Part shown: positions 17,211 through 28,055 of the stretch, piece after piece | Numbering within the stretch: position 1 is the stretch's first letter | Layout: the number at the start of each line of letters is the position of its first letter | Assembly (NCBI GenBank): GCA_041398785.1 | Contig: JAWKUA010000002.1 | Span: 434,001 to 498,000, forward strand | DNA: 64,000 nt | Source: Planctomycetaceae bacterium | GTDB taxonomy: Bacteria; Planctomycetota; Planctomycetia; Planctomycetales; Planctomycetaceae | Reading direction: 5' to 3' | Program-made: the position numbers and the translations under genes | Notes under the pieces: generated by a model | The model's database searches: none | The model's input: the letters and a program-made list of their open reading frames with translations, nothing else | Told to the model about the DNA's origin: nothing

Positions 17211-20200
17211 TCAGACGGCGTTTGCGGCGATCTGAGAATCTCCGTTTGCTGAGTCGCGCGAAATCACAGTGCTGGCCTCAGCGGACGCTGTCGGAAGCTG
17301 GTCTTTCGTCCGTCGGCCGAGAAACACGGTAACCGCGAGCGCGGCGAGTGAAAGCAGCGTGATTCCTTCAAGCGGACGCAGAACGCGGCGCACATGAAAG
17401 CGCACGCGGCCGGAGGTCGCTACCTGCCAACCGGAAGTATTCTCCGTCGAGCCGACAGGTTCCGCCTGCAGTGTCTGCTCCGAAGCCGACGATCGGTCGC
17501 TGCTTTCGAGATGGCTGATGTTGAAACCCGCGAACTCCAGCGGCGGCAGTTGCAGCGGCAACGATGTAGTGTCCGCAGCGCCTGACTTCGCCCCGGATTC
17601 CACAAACGACAGCCCTTCGCTGATTCGCTCTCGCAGCGCGGTACTCATGTCGCCGGAACTCAGCAGTCCGGCCGCCGGATCGCGCTCAACCCGCGTATCA
17701 CTGTCGCTTTCAAATCGTACGAAGTCCTGCTGAACGGCATTCTTCATGCGCAGTCGCGGCAGGTCCGTCGAATGCCACAACAGCGATTCACGTGCGCCTC
17801 CAGTCATCCAATAGACATCCACTTTCGCCACGGACTGCTGTGCCGGCACCGGAATCCGCAGGGTGTTCCCCACAAGCGGCAATGCCCGGCCGTCGACAAA
17901 GACCTGTTCCACCAGCAGCGGTTCCGGAACGGAGATTTCGATGGCTGATGTTTCGGGACCGGAAAACGCCAGCATCTCCGTCCGACCGCTGATTGCCGAC
18001 GCGTCAGTCAGGTCAATCTGAGTTGCAGCGATGGCATACAAGGCCGAATCCGTCGGCTGGCTGGAATTCGATTGCGCGGCCGCTGCGACCGGTCGGAACT
18101 GTGCGTCTCTCCGGAAAGAATCAAATGTCACCGGCACATGCGCCGGGTGAGTTTCCGGAATTGAAAGACCTGCCGCTCTCATCGCCGCAGTGATACGCAT
18201 CAACGCGGTTGTGTCGGTTTCGTTTTCGCTGATTCCGGCAGAAGGTTCCGCAAAATCCAAAGCTTCGCGGAGCACGATATTGACGTCAGACTCAAATGTC
18301 GGAAGACGGCAGCTCACCAGTCCCGTCGCATCGCGCTGCAGTGGGACATTCGGAATCACCAGCATCGCGGCGTCCGCTTCGTCCGACAGCGACGAACCTG
18401 TGAAGGCCGTCCGAACCGCCAGGACACCGTCGCTGATGCTGACAGTTTGCGCGACGCCCTGCTGGACAAGCACGGGTTCACGGGCCGGCAGCCCGGGCGC
18501 AGGCAGGCGAATCAGCGTTGGCTCGTAGTCTCTGAGATCGGTCAGTCGCATCACGACATGAGCCACCGGCGGCGATGTCGTCCCGATTCCCGCTTGAATG
18601 ACGAAGATCTCGGCCGTGGGATGTTCCACCAGCTCCATACGCAGTGACAGCGGCTTGTCTTCCTGAATGACCGTCATTCGAATTGGAGCCACAGTCAGCG
18701 GAGTATCTTCGATCAGAATCGGAGAATCCGGCACGGCCCCGGCAAGGTCACTGATGTAGGCTCGAGTGGATGGCTCCGCATTCAGCAGCAGCGAATACTC
18801 CAGAATCTCCGCATCCGGCAGATCGATCACCGGCAGAGTGACGGGTTCCGTTCCGTTGACCGGTATCGTCCCGCTGACCGTAATTCGAACCGTGCCGCGA
18901 GTCGCTTCCCGAAACGTGATGCTAAGAATGCCGCCGGAAAGGCTGTAGGACTGCAGTCGCCGCGTATCGGCAGCGGTGGCCATCACGGAATTCAACTGCA
19001 GGTTGCCTTCCAGCCGGACGTTCTGCCGAAAGATCGGAGCACCGGTGACTTCAATTTCGCAGCGGCAGTTCCAGGCAATTCCATTTGCTGTGACGGTTGC
19101 CTGCTGAGTCAGTCGTGCTTCCCGCGTCACGGTTTGTTCCGCGAGTTCGACCTGAATGCTGCCGGGAGCGGATGACACATCGAACGTCCGGTCGGACACA
19201 CGCAGGCCGGCGGACACTCTGGCCGCTTCAGACACCGGAAAATCATTCAGGCTGAATCCGTCAGACGTTACGCGACGCAGCACGAACGGTGAGACGGTGC
19301 GAACCGCGAGCACCGCTTTGCCGCAGCGCTGACCACAGACGTCAGCAAGTTGATTCACGTCCACCGCGTGATTCAGAGCCGGCGACTGCTGAGCCGAAGT
19401 CAGGGCAATGGAAAACGCGAGCTGCGTGCGTTCTGAATCTTCGTTTCGAATCAGAATCTGATCGCCGGCACTGCTCCACGGCAGACTGACGCCGTCCTGG
19501 TCGCGAACACCGGTCACCAGGAAACCTGACGGCAGCCCGACGCGGATGGTTTCCGGTAGTGTCCGCGATGTTCCGATCAGGTAGTTGCCGTTGACTCGGG
19601 TCTGGTGCGGCGTGACCTCGGCCACACAAGTCAGTTCCGCGCTGTCCAGGACATCGGTCGCCGCATCCTGCGGCTGATTCCGGTGCAGCGTCAGGTTCAC
19701 GGACGTCGCACCGCTCACGACTGGAAAACGCAGCTCGGTTTCCGTGGTCCGTTCTGCAGAATGGACTTCATGCGATCGCAGGGTCGCGCTGTTGAATGCG
19801 TGCGCCGTGTCGGAAATCGCGATTCGCGTCTCCGGTGACGGCGCCAGAGGGAGCGAGAATCGAACGACGGACTCCGATTGATGAAGCCTGACACGAATCT
19901 CGTATTCGACGTCGTGTGAAACCCAGCCGGACTCCCCGCGGGGGCCGCGGCTGGCGATTTCGTCGTCGGGATTTCGTGTTCCGTCCAGCGGGCGGGGAAT
20001 CAGCGATGTATCTGTCGAAATCGGCAGGGAAGCCTGTCCCGCAGAATTCAACCGGGGAAACGCGCGGACTCCGTCGACAAGCGATTCGGTGAGCGTCGCG
20101 GTGTCCAGCGGAATAGGCAGGTTCGCGGATCGCAGACTGCGCGGCCGAACGACTGCGGCATGAATTCGTGCCAGAGCGGCACCGGTGTCATCCACCATAA

Positions 20201-23200
20201 CGCTCACCGATTGTTGCGAGACGCAGACGGAATCCGCAGCCGCCGATCCGGCAAGGTCGCCATGATCCCGCAGCAGTTTTCGCGGCACATATAGAATCGG
20301 AAAATTCTCATCCGCGAACTCCGGCACCAGGATGTCGGTCGACGCTGACTGAAAACCACCAGGCACTGCCGGAGCCGGTGTCTCGTCTCCAACAGCAGAC
20401 GCAGCACAAATGCAGCAAAGAAAGATGGCTGACCGAACCGCCGCGGTTCCGGCAACTTCCTTCAACAGTGGAATATTGGGCGCACCCAACCGGGAGACCA
20501 CAGCATGGAGGACCGAAGCCAGGGCAGCCAGGCTGAACCACACGGCGATTGCGTCGAGGAAGATCTGCGGCAGCGGCGGAAGCAGCGATCGCACGGCGAT
20601 CACGGCGATGAGCAGCAGCAACAGTCGCCGGCGACCTGCACGCGACAACAACTGAAGCCACAGAATCAGACACGCAGCGACTACGGTTCCGAGGGCCGTC
20701 GCCTGTCCGCGAAGCCGTGGTCCGAAGAACGTCAGCGTGGCGGAACCCGCACCCGGCCCCGCCGGAATCAGCGTACACAGCGTCGCGTTCTGTTCCGCCT
20801 GAAGCATCCATCGCGACTGAAAGCCCGGACAAAACGCCGGCACGGAATCCAGTTCCGTCGGGAGATTTCGCTTCAGCAGTGACTCAGAATTGCGGCGTCC
20901 TGCAGACACTGTCTGCAGCACGGAATGATCAGCGACATGCGACGAACCACGATGTACGGTGCTGTCGGCGGGGACCAGAATTCGTCGGCGAATGAACCCT
21001 TCGGGAAGGTCGCGAAGAGCCAGGGGGGTTGAGTCGATCACCATTCCCGCAAGCAGCGATTGCCTGCGTTCCGTCACCCAATGCAACTGCACTTCCACAG
21101 TCCCGTCCTGTTCGGGCACCAGAAGGTAATGCCAGTCGCTATCGCGTTTCACCAGAGCAGGGCGGCCGTTGACAGCGGCGGAAAGATCGGCCATGTCGGT
21201 CATCTGAAATTCGAAGCGGCCATTCCCCGGCACAGTTGTCACTTCAAGAATTGCCAGGTTCTCAAGTCGCACGATGCCGGAAACTTCCTCCACGATCGAC
21301 AAGACGCTTCCTGAAACTTGAGGGCTTCGTCGGTCGATGGACGCGGACTCGGTGCCGGCGTCACGCAACGGAACAGCAGCGGCTCCTGCCGAATTCGCCG
21401 TCGCGACGGAGCCTGTCGTTTCGCCCGGCGGCACTGCGATGATGGATTCGCCGCCGGAAATGACGTCCGATGGCGCGCTATTGCCGTCTTCCGCGGGAAC
21501 TGTACCCGCGGTCGCTGACCACTGCTGCAGGTACGCGCTGGTTTCCGACATCACTCCGTCGGGTAACCACGACAGTTCTTCGAACAGCTCGGATTTCGAC
21601 GGAACCGGCCTGAACTGCGACGCGGGAAACCGGGACAGCATCGTCGTGCCGGAAGCGGTATAGACAATTCGTCCGCGGCGATAGTCCGTATTGGTCAGCC
21701 GCGGTATCGACACGGGAGCGACTGCGGAGATTGTCGTCGACTGCAGTTGCACAACGATTCGGGCGTCGGCATCGGGTGTGACCGGAGACCTGAGATGAAT
21801 CAGCAGCTCCGTCGTGCCGCTCGCGTCCGCGGACTGAACAGCTTCAAAGAACAGCGGCAGATTCGAACGGATCTCACGAACGTCCGTCGGTTGCCAGTTG
21901 ACCGGCAGCTTCCAGCTCAGTTCGGCGGCAGAACCTGTTAGCGCTCGGACTCGCGCGAAGGCCCGGACACTGCTGCGATCCTGATCGGCCGCGAATTGAA
22001 ACAGGACATCATGCTGCAGCAGCGGCCGTGCGTGATCCAAAGTCACCGCCGCCTGAGCACGCGTCTCATACTGAAACAACTGCAACACCTGACTGCCGTC
22101 ACTGGAAAAACTGACGTCCTGCTGTTGCGCCCCTGACAGCTTCAGATCGCGAACAGTCAGAAAGGAAGGCACGGAAAGCTGGGCGGTGGACTGCACAACG
22201 TCGACGCTGACCGGCGTTCCATTCAGCGGATCCCGAAACGTCAGCGGAACCAGCATCGGTAATTCCGTCGGTTCACCTGTCCGCATCTCCGAACGCCCGT
22301 GGAGCGTCACCGTTGAACTCCGCGTCGGCTGGACGATCGGAACCGCAACCACGGCCGGTACCTCGCTGACCTGCTTCAGATTCAGGCTGGTTCCGTCATC
22401 GAGAACGGCTTCCACGACGCGACACGGCGGGGATACTTCAAACTGATATTCACCCTTCTGGAGCTGTTCGGCCGCGCGAACGGTCCAGACGGAGGAAACG
22501 GTTTCGCCGGAGCAGGTGAACTCCGATCTTAATGAAAGCGCTGTACCGCGCTGCGCTGCGCGGGTGGCGGCCGGCGGGGAACAAATCAGAGTCAGCTCGT
22601 CGTGGTTCTTCGGGTACAGCAGCCAGTGCCATTCCGCAGCAGTTTCAGCGGGCCGTGTGATCAGTGCGTTCGGACTCGTCACGCGCACTCCGGGAGCGGT
22701 CCGCAATTGAAATGAGGAGAGCAGTGCGTTTGGCAACTGAAGGTCGAACCGTGTTTCTGTCTGTTCCGCGCGTCCCTGAAGTTCCCAGCTTCCTTCCAGC
22801 ACGCCTGATTCCGGGTATGCGAGTACCGCCAGTTCCCCGGTTGGCCTGGCCGCGAGGCTGACACGATCCCCGGCGGACTGCAGATTCATTCGCTGCAAAT
22901 TGGTGCGGCCCAGTGCGAACGCGGAACCGGCGGATGGCTGTGTCTCCCGGAATTCGAACCGAAGCCGGCCTTCAGTCAGCACTTTCCCGTCCAGTCTTGC
23001 CGAATACTCGGCGACTTCGATCGGCGGTGAACGGGGTACCGCCGGATGATGTGTCGGATCCTGCAGTCGCTTCACAAGCTCAGCGAACGACTGTCGCGAC
23101 AGCGGCACATAGGCCCCCGAACTGACAGCCGCGGAAAGTTCTTCCAGTGACGCCGACTCAATGTTGAAGCGGCCGGGCTCCGGCGACGTCGGATCATCGG

Positions 23201-23279
23201 CACCGAACGCAGCAACGGTCGACGCCAGACACAGACCGGCGAAGAACAGCAGAAATAACGTCGCCCGCGCAGCCGTCAT
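17211..23279 (-). CDS. Giant secreted/membrane-anchored protein of unknown function (2022 aa), two-module layout
   Basis: The protein has an N-terminal signal peptide (AARATLFLLFFAGLCLA), then ~800 residues of beta-rich, Ser/Thr-rich ectodomain. Three hydrophobic segments follow at about 860-930 (VVAACLILWLQLLS, LLLLLIAVIAV, AIAVWFSLAALASVL). Then a second signal-like segment, SAIFLCCICAASAVGDETP, at ~950, another ~1000 residues of similar ectodomain, and a final anchor (ITLLSLAALAVTVFLG) at ~1975. No catalytic motif was recognised. Short recurring patterns such as AAVNGRPAL and VFVDGRALPL link both halves to the neighbour at 23411-27031, so it may be a fusion of two related genes. An alternative ATG ending at 23339 lacks the leader at its start. 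The gene is intact over 6 kb, so it is probably expressed. Confidence 0.75.
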   Translation of the reverse strand: MTAARATLFLLFFAGLCLASTVAAFGADDPTSPEPGRFNIESASLEELSAAVSSGAYVPLSRQSFAELVKRLQDPTHHPAVPRSPPIEVAEYSARLDGKVLTEGRLRFEFRETQPSAGSAFALGRTNLQRMNLQSAGDRVSLAARPTGELAVLAYPESGVLEGSWELQGRAEQTETRFDLQLPNALLSSFQLRTAPGVRVTSPNALITRPAETAAEWHWLLYPKNHDELTLICSPPAATRAAQRGTALSLRSEFTCSGETVSSVWTVRAAEQLQKGEYQFEVSPPCRVVEAVLDDGTSLNLKQVSEVPAVVAVPIVQPTRSSTVTLHGRSEMRTGEPTELPMLVPLTFRDPLNGTPVSVDVVQSTAQLSVPSFLTVRDLKLSGAQQQDVSFSSDGSQVLQLFQYETRAQAAVTLDHARPLLQHDVLFQFAADQDRSSVRAFARVRALTGSAAELSWKLPVNWQPTDVREIRSNLPLFFEAVQSADASGTTELLIHLRSPVTPDADARIVVQLQSTTISAVAPVSIPRLTNTDYRRGRIVYTASGTTMLSRFPASQFRPVPSKSELFEELSWLPDGVMSETSAYLQQWSATAGTVPAEDGNSAPSDVISGGESIIAVPPGETTGSVATANSAGAAAVPLRDAGTESASIDRRSPQVSGSVLSIVEEVSGIVRLENLAILEVTTVPGNGRFEFQMTDMADLSAAVNGRPALVKRDSDWHYLLVPEQDGTVEVQLHWVTERRQSLLAGMVIDSTPLALRDLPEGFIRRRILVPADSTVHRGSSHVADHSVLQTVSAGRRNSESLLKRNLPTELDSVPAFCPGFQSRWMLQAEQNATLCTLIPAGPGAGSATLTFFGPRLRGQATALGTVVAACLILWLQLLSRAGRRRLLLLLIAVIAVRSLLPPLPQIFLDAIAVWFSLAALASVLHAVVSRLGAPNIPLLKEVAGTAAVRSAIFLCCICAASAVGDETPAPAVPGGFQSASTDILVPEFADENFPILYVPRKLLRDHGDLAGSAAADSVCVSQQSVSVMVDDTGAALARIHAAVVRPRSLRSANLPIPLDTATLTESLVDGVRAFPRLNSAGQASLPISTDTSLIPRPLDGTRNPDDEIASRGPRGESGWVSHDVEYEIRVRLHQSESVVRFSLPLAPSPETRIAISDTAHAFNSATLRSHEVHSAERTTETELRFPVVSGATSVNLTLHRNQPQDAATDVLDSAELTCVAEVTPHQTRVNGNYLIGTSRTLPETIRVGLPSGFLVTGVRDQDGVSLPWSSAGDQILIRNEDSERTQLAFSIALTSAQQSPALNHAVDVNQLADVCGQRCGKAVLAVRTVSPFVLRRVTSDGFSLNDFPVSEAARVSAGLRVSDRTFDVSSAPGSIQVELAEQTVTREARLTQQATVTANGIAWNCRCEIEVTGAPIFRQNVRLEGNLQLNSVMATAADTRRLQSYSLSGGILSITFREATRGTVRITVSGTIPVNGTEPVTLPVIDLPDAEILEYSLLLNAEPSTRAYISDLAGAVPDSPILIEDTPLTVAPIRMTVIQEDKPLSLRMELVEHPTAEIFVIQAGIGTTSPPVAHVVMRLTDLRDYEPTLIRLPAPGLPAREPVLVQQGVAQTVSISDGVLAVRTAFTGSSLSDEADAAMLVIPNVPLQRDATGLVSCRLPTFESDVNIVLREALDFAEPSAGISENETDTTALMRITAAMRAAGLSIPETHPAHVPVTFDSFRRDAQFRPVAAAAQSNSSQPTDSALYAIAATQIDLTDASAISGRTEMLAFSGPETSAIEISVPEPLLVEQVFVDGRALPLVGNTLRIPVPAQQSVAKVDVYWMTGGARESLLWHSTDLPRLRMKNAVQQDFVRFESDSDTRVERDPAAGLLSSGDMSTALRERISEGLSFVESGAKSGAADTTSLPLQLPPLEFAGFNISHLESSDRSSASEQTLQAEPVGSTENTSGWQVATSGRVRFHVRRVLRPLEGITLLSLAALAVTVFLGRRTKDQLPTASAEASTVISRDSANGDSQIAANAV

Positions 23280-23410
23280 CGTGCCGAAGCGCAGTGGCGG
23301 GCCGAATCGGTCAACCACGCCGGAAGCGCTCGGCACCAAATGCCTGCTACGTTGTGTCAGGAAGTCAGAAATTGCAAATGCACCTCAAATAAACGCGAAC
23401 CCTGCTGACG

Positions 23411-26400
23411 TCACAGCGAATTGCCGGTGGCAGTGGCACCCGTCGCAGTCGGAAACTGCTTCGGTCGCACGACTCCGGCGGAGGATCCCGACTGCTGACT
23501 TCCGCGTTCGATCACAAAGATCGTGCTTTGATCCGGTCGTCGCGCCGTGAACGCAGATGGCTGTGATCCCGCTGCAAAGTAGCGCTGAATCGCGGCCGCG
23601 AATGCTCCCAGCAGAATTCCTGCCAAACACAACCAGTAGACGGACGAGTATTCAGCGGGAATGAGCACATACGTGACAACCAGCACAGCGACGGACACAA
23701 CGACCAGGGTTGTTGCCGGTATCTGCTGCAGGCGCAGGAATATCGCAAACGCACTGATTGCCAGGACGCACAGGACAAGCAACACGGCCCGGGTTGACAC
23801 TCGCAGGAACTCACCGTCGCGCCGATCGGTCACTCCGACCAGCAGGAGAGACCCGCCGGAGCCGTTCAGCTCTTCAGCCAGTTCCATTCGGACGGCGTCG
23901 CGAACTGAAGCATCGTGCGCTGCCAGCACAGGGGTCAGTGAATCCTCGTTCGTCACGGCAAGGCTTAGCGGCAGTCCGGAAGACCCCGGAACTTGCATCC
24001 ACCCGAAGTCGTTGCGACGCGGAATCAGACTCTCATCGGTACCGGGACGAATCAGCCAGATGCGGCCGAATACATCACTTGCCGAGGAGACCATTGGCAG
24101 CAAAGGCCGCACTTCTGCAATCAAGCCGTGACCGTCTTCCAGTTTCTGCCGCACACGAAGTCCGACTAAAGTGGCTTCCGATTTCGCCGCCAGGGTGTCG
24201 CGGTGAGGAATATGAACCCGCCAGAGCCCGCCTTCGCCGGTGATGTTCGCCGACACTGCCGTCGTCGCGGTTCTCGCCGACTCGCGCGGACCTGGTTCCC
24301 GGGTGTCGCCGTTTCCCGAGATGGCGACGGCTTCCACCGGATCACCATTCACGGTCGCGCGGACAACTTCACACCCCGCCGGCACGTTGAAAATGACGGT
24401 TGTCGGATAGGAGCCATACACCGCCCGAGTCACAGTCGTGGCGTAGTCGCCGTTGATCGATGTACGGATCACGGTGAATTGAGGCACGGAACGCCCCGCA
24501 TCCGCCAGCGAACTGAGCAGAGTCACAGGTACGTCCGCGACGGCTGAGTGACTGCGCCACGCGGCCGCAAACCGAGGCGAATAGACCGGAATCCAATTGG
24601 GCACAGAGTTCATCTGAAAGACGTTCAGCAGGTCCGTTCCCACGGTGATCTCCTGCACCGGCAACGTCGACAGCACCAGTGGAATGTCGACGGATTGCGG
24701 CTGCGGACCGGATTCCGACATCTCAGGAGTCCAGTTGTAATCCACGTCAATCAGCAGCTCTCCCCGCTTTTGCACGGGTAGCTGGAAGACACTTTCGCGA
24801 GTGGACGTTCCGGTCGCGGCAAGTGTGCCCGGTTGTCCGTGAAGGCGGACCGTTGGAATAACACGGTCCGGAACCACCAGACGAATTTCGTCCAGGTCGC
24901 GGTGATGAACCTGAAACAGAAGTTCTTCATGCACGTGAATTCCGCCGACACCGATTCCCTGCCGCAATTCGACGACCGCCGACGCGCGGACTTCCGGCTG
25001 CTGTGACGTCAGCCGGGCCCGAACTCGCGATCCCGATTCCTCGACCAGTCGTGCCGTGACAGGCTGAACATTGGCGCGGACATCGCCGGGTTGCCGACTG
25101 ACCGGCACGGAAGAAAACTCCGAGATCCCGTCCGGCTTCGTCAGACGAATGGACCAGGAGTCGGATTCCACAAGAGTCACAATTGTTGCGTGGCCCGTCG
25201 ATGCCACCACGTCGGGCAGAAAGAACTCGCCGGTCCGGCCTTCAGTCACTGTCGGGCGAGGAACCGTCTGAGAGCTCGTGTTCACGTCTGCTTCGCCCTG
25301 CGGCAGAAATGTCGACAGACTGCGAAATGCCCGAAGTTCGACCAGGAACTGTCCTGTCTGGCGATCGGGGAAGACGAGCTGAATCAGATCCGGCGTGTCA
25401 TTCGTGAGTTTGACGGGCAGCGGAGTTGTACCATCGTCGGTTGTCAGCACCGGACTTCCCGGCCAGATCTGCCAGCCATCAGCGGTGAAGTCCTTCCAGT
25501 TCACGGTGATTTCGTTCAGCGATCCGTGGATCACGTTGACGGGGTACCGTGCCGTCAGCAGCACGTTGTTGTTGTTTTCTTCGGTCGAGATTTCGATTTG
25601 CGGTTCGACGGCGAAGAATGCTTCAATCTCGCTGACTCGCAGGTCGATTCGCGATTCCGACGACAGCAGCTGGTAGGCCGTCGCAGCCGTCTTGGTGTCG
25701 GTCAGGCCTTCAACACGTTTGCGACGGGCTTCGTTCAGAGTCGCCGCATCCGGTTCGACGAGCACGCCCTGCGGAATCAGAATATCGACGTTGCCGGATT
25801 CGTTGCGGACTCGATCAATGTCCGGAAGTGACAGGGACACAACCTGCGGGAAATCGGTCTTCGAAAGTTCCAGATCGTATTTCAGCGACACGGTGCCTCG
25901 CACCGGCTCCGAGAACCGGACCACAACGTCAAGAGGCTCGCTGTCATCTGCGTCAGCCGGCCGAACGGATGTGAACGAGCGAACGATGGACGATCCTTCG
26001 ATGCCGTCGCCGATAATCGAGACGGGTGTGAACAGCGGAGGAAGACGGACGGTCAGGCTGTCGACGCTTCCCCCGGAAACCTCAATCTTCTGAAGACAGG
26101 ACAACGACGCCGGCACGGTCCGCAGGTCCAGCGTCATCTGAGCAGGTGTGGATGCCTGTACCAGCAACTGTTCGGTGGAGTCCGCCGGCTGAGGTTTCCA
26201 CGTCAATTCCGTCTCACCGGCCATACCCCATAACTCGATGCTTGTGCGCGAGGCCTGCGTATCACGGGTGACTCGCGGCGGAAGAGTTCCCCCGCCGGTC
26301 ACTTCGTCGACAAGCTCGCTGATCTGCATCACCAGATGCGATTGAGCGGCCTTCGGACACGTAAACCGGATGCGAGGCCGGCCGGTCGGTGTATTTCGAA

Positions 26401-27031
26401 CCTGACCGATCAGCTCGACAGACAGCTCATGAATCCCCCTGCCGAAAAGCCACCATTCCTTTCGATTTGAAACGTCCGCGTTGAAAAAGGCAGCCTGTCC
26501 CGGCAGGTCCTGCGTCTGCGGCAGACCCGCAACCTGCATGTCTCCGAAACCGACAGGAACGCGAACCCATTCGTTTTCCGCGATCACGGTGACGGACAGT
26601 TTCACGTTCAGCCGAAACAGGTCGCGTTCGACACGCCCCGAAAGATTGACTTCGGAAATCGTGAACAGCGGCACCTGGTTCTGCAGCTGTACTCGCTGCA
26701 GCAAATCCTGAAGAGCCCCGGCGTCGAATCCCAGGCGATCCAGCGGGATGAGTTCGCCGGATTCGGTCCGCAGCATCAGAGCCGGCTTGTTGACCGCAGC
26801 TGATTTGTTCGCAGCACCAGCATCGACAGCTGCACCAGTCACAGCGGAGTCACCGGTCGCGGTGGTCTCAGAACCTCTGGTGTCGACCGCTCCGGGGACC
26901 GAAGCTTCGTCGCCGGCATCCTGAGCAACGGCTGCAGCAATCGTCGGAAGGAAAACCGTCAGCACCAATGCCGCGCTGGACAGCAGTCGGAGAATCCCGG
27001 CGGAACGGCAGTTTCGATTGCTGACAGACAT
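23411..27031 (-). CDS. Large secreted/membrane-anchored protein of unknown function (1206 aa)
   Basis: A signal peptide (ILRLLSSAALVLTVFL, cleavage near AAAVAQ) opens the protein. About 1050 residues of beta-rich, acidic ectodomain follow, containing the LIPLDRLGFDAGALQDLLQRV segment at the start and RATVNGDPVEAV near the end. Three transmembrane helices close it at ~1080-1150 (AVLLVLCVLAISAFAIFL, LVVVSVAVLVVTYVLI, CLAGILLGAFAAAI), followed by a ~45-residue cytoplasmic tail. No enzyme motif was recognised. The layout is the same as the first half of the downstream giant gene, 131 bp away on the same strand, so the two are likely an operon of related proteins. The upstream ATG at 27124 would add 31 residues before the leader and is rejected. 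Confidence 0.75.
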   Translation of the reverse strand: MSVSNRNCRSAGILRLLSSAALVLTVFLPTIAAAVAQDAGDEASVPGAVDTRGSETTATGDSAVTGAAVDAGAANKSAAVNKPALMLRTESGELIPLDRLGFDAGALQDLLQRVQLQNQVPLFTISEVNLSGRVERDLFRLNVKLSVTVIAENEWVRVPVGFGDMQVAGLPQTQDLPGQAAFFNADVSNRKEWWLFGRGIHELSVELIGQVRNTPTGRPRIRFTCPKAAQSHLVMQISELVDEVTGGGTLPPRVTRDTQASRTSIELWGMAGETELTWKPQPADSTEQLLVQASTPAQMTLDLRTVPASLSCLQKIEVSGGSVDSLTVRLPPLFTPVSIIGDGIEGSSIVRSFTSVRPADADDSEPLDVVVRFSEPVRGTVSLKYDLELSKTDFPQVVSLSLPDIDRVRNESGNVDILIPQGVLVEPDAATLNEARRKRVEGLTDTKTAATAYQLLSSESRIDLRVSEIEAFFAVEPQIEISTEENNNNVLLTARYPVNVIHGSLNEITVNWKDFTADGWQIWPGSPVLTTDDGTTPLPVKLTNDTPDLIQLVFPDRQTGQFLVELRAFRSLSTFLPQGEADVNTSSQTVPRPTVTEGRTGEFFLPDVVASTGHATIVTLVESDSWSIRLTKPDGISEFSSVPVSRQPGDVRANVQPVTARLVEESGSRVRARLTSQQPEVRASAVVELRQGIGVGGIHVHEELLFQVHHRDLDEIRLVVPDRVIPTVRLHGQPGTLAATGTSTRESVFQLPVQKRGELLIDVDYNWTPEMSESGPQPQSVDIPLVLSTLPVQEITVGTDLLNVFQMNSVPNWIPVYSPRFAAAWRSHSAVADVPVTLLSSLADAGRSVPQFTVIRTSINGDYATTVTRAVYGSYPTTVIFNVPAGCEVVRATVNGDPVEAVAISGNGDTREPGPRESARTATTAVSANITGEGGLWRVHIPHRDTLAAKSEATLVGLRVRQKLEDGHGLIAEVRPLLPMVSSASDVFGRIWLIRPGTDESLIPRRNDFGWMQVPGSSGLPLSLAVTNEDSLTPVLAAHDASVRDAVRMELAEELNGSGGSLLLVGVTDRRDGEFLRVSTRAVLLVLCVLAISAFAIFLRLQQIPATTLVVVSVAVLVVTYVLIPAEYSSVYWLCLAGILLGAFAAAIQRYFAAGSQPSAFTARRPDQSTIFVIERGSQQSGSSAGVVRPKQFPTATGATATGNSL

Positions 27032-27242
27032 GGCCGTTTTCGCAGACAGGTGACACCGCAAGCGGGTCACAATGAGGCATTCCGACTCGCGGGATGATAA
27101 AGAGCGAAAAGCATCGGCTTTCACCGTGGCCAGTGAAGCACCTGGTGGACGCGGACGGTTGCGGGTGCGTTTCGATTGCGGATCCCGAAAATCTTACGAC
27201 GCCGACGCCGGTGAGTGAAGCGGCGAGTTGTGTGGAGGATCT

Positions 27243-28055
27243 TCAATTCAGGATAGCGGCAACATCTTTCTGGATTGTCACACTGCATGCGGCCAGCAGG
27301 CTGGGAACGAAGATATCGAAGGGACCGCCCGAAAGGCTTGTGACGGTTCCACCGGCTTCCGTCACCAGCAGAACACCGGCCGCGACGTCCCACGGCTTCA
27401 GACTTGTCGACCAGAAAACATCCACGCGACCGCAGGCGACACTGGCAAGGTTGAGCGCGGCGGAGCCCGTTCGCTGTACGGTCTGCAAATGATTCATGGC
27501 CTTCAGAAAACGCCGGACGGCGGGATCAGTGTCCGTCGCGCCCACCGGCAGGCTGGCCATGCCCATGGTTCTTTGCAGCTCCGTTTCGCCGGTGGTCTGA
27601 ATGGCGGTTCCGTTCAGCCAGGCGCCGTGACTGGCAATGGCGGTGAACGTTTCGCTGCGATTCGGATCATGAATCACACCGACCAGCGGCACGGACCCCC
27701 GGCAAAGGCCGATGGAAACCGCGTAGTAGGGAAACCCGTGAACGTAATTGGAGGTTCCGTCCAGCGGATCGATGATCCACTGCAGATCGGACGTGCCCGG
27801 ATCGGATTGCAGCCCTTCTTCGCCCAGAAAGCCGTGGTCGGGAAACTCCGCCGCAATCAGGTCATGGATCACTTTCTGAGATGCCTCATCGGCTTCCGTC
27901 ACAAGATCCGCGCGACCCTTTTCCCGCACGGAAAACCTTCCCGCCCAGTCCAGCAGGACTTTGCCACCGGCGATCGCCGCCGTTTCCGCAAGCTCAAGAA
28001 ACCGCTGAAGTTCGCGGCGATCAGGAACTGACATGTGCTGACTGCCACTGTTCAT
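27243..28055 (-). CDS. Inositol monophosphatase family protein
   Basis: A 270-residue IMPase-family enzyme. The metal site is intact: GEEG near residue 78, DPLDGTSNYVHGFP near 96-109, and WDVAAG near 222. Members remove phosphate from inositol-1-P, 3'-phosphoadenosine-5'-phosphate or fructose-1,6-bisP; the substrate cannot be chosen from sequence alone (SuhB-like or CysQ-like are both possible). No signal peptide, cytoplasmic. It is the first gene of a minus-strand run leading into the two giant-protein genes, 211 bp downstream; a functional link is not evident. Confidence 0.9.
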   Translation of the reverse strand: MNSGSQHMSVPDRRELQRFLELAETAAIAGGKVLLDWAGRFSVREKGRADLVTEADEASQKVIHDLIAAEFPDHGFLGEEGLQSDPGTSDLQWIIDPLDGTSNYVHGFPYYAVSIGLCRGSVPLVGVIHDPNRSETFTAIASHGAWLNGTAIQTTGETELQRTMGMASLPVGATDTDPAVRRFLKAMNHLQTVQRTGSAALNLASVACGRVDVFWSTSLKPWDVAAGVLLVTEAGGTVTSLSGGPFDIFVPSLLAACSVTIQKDVAAILN

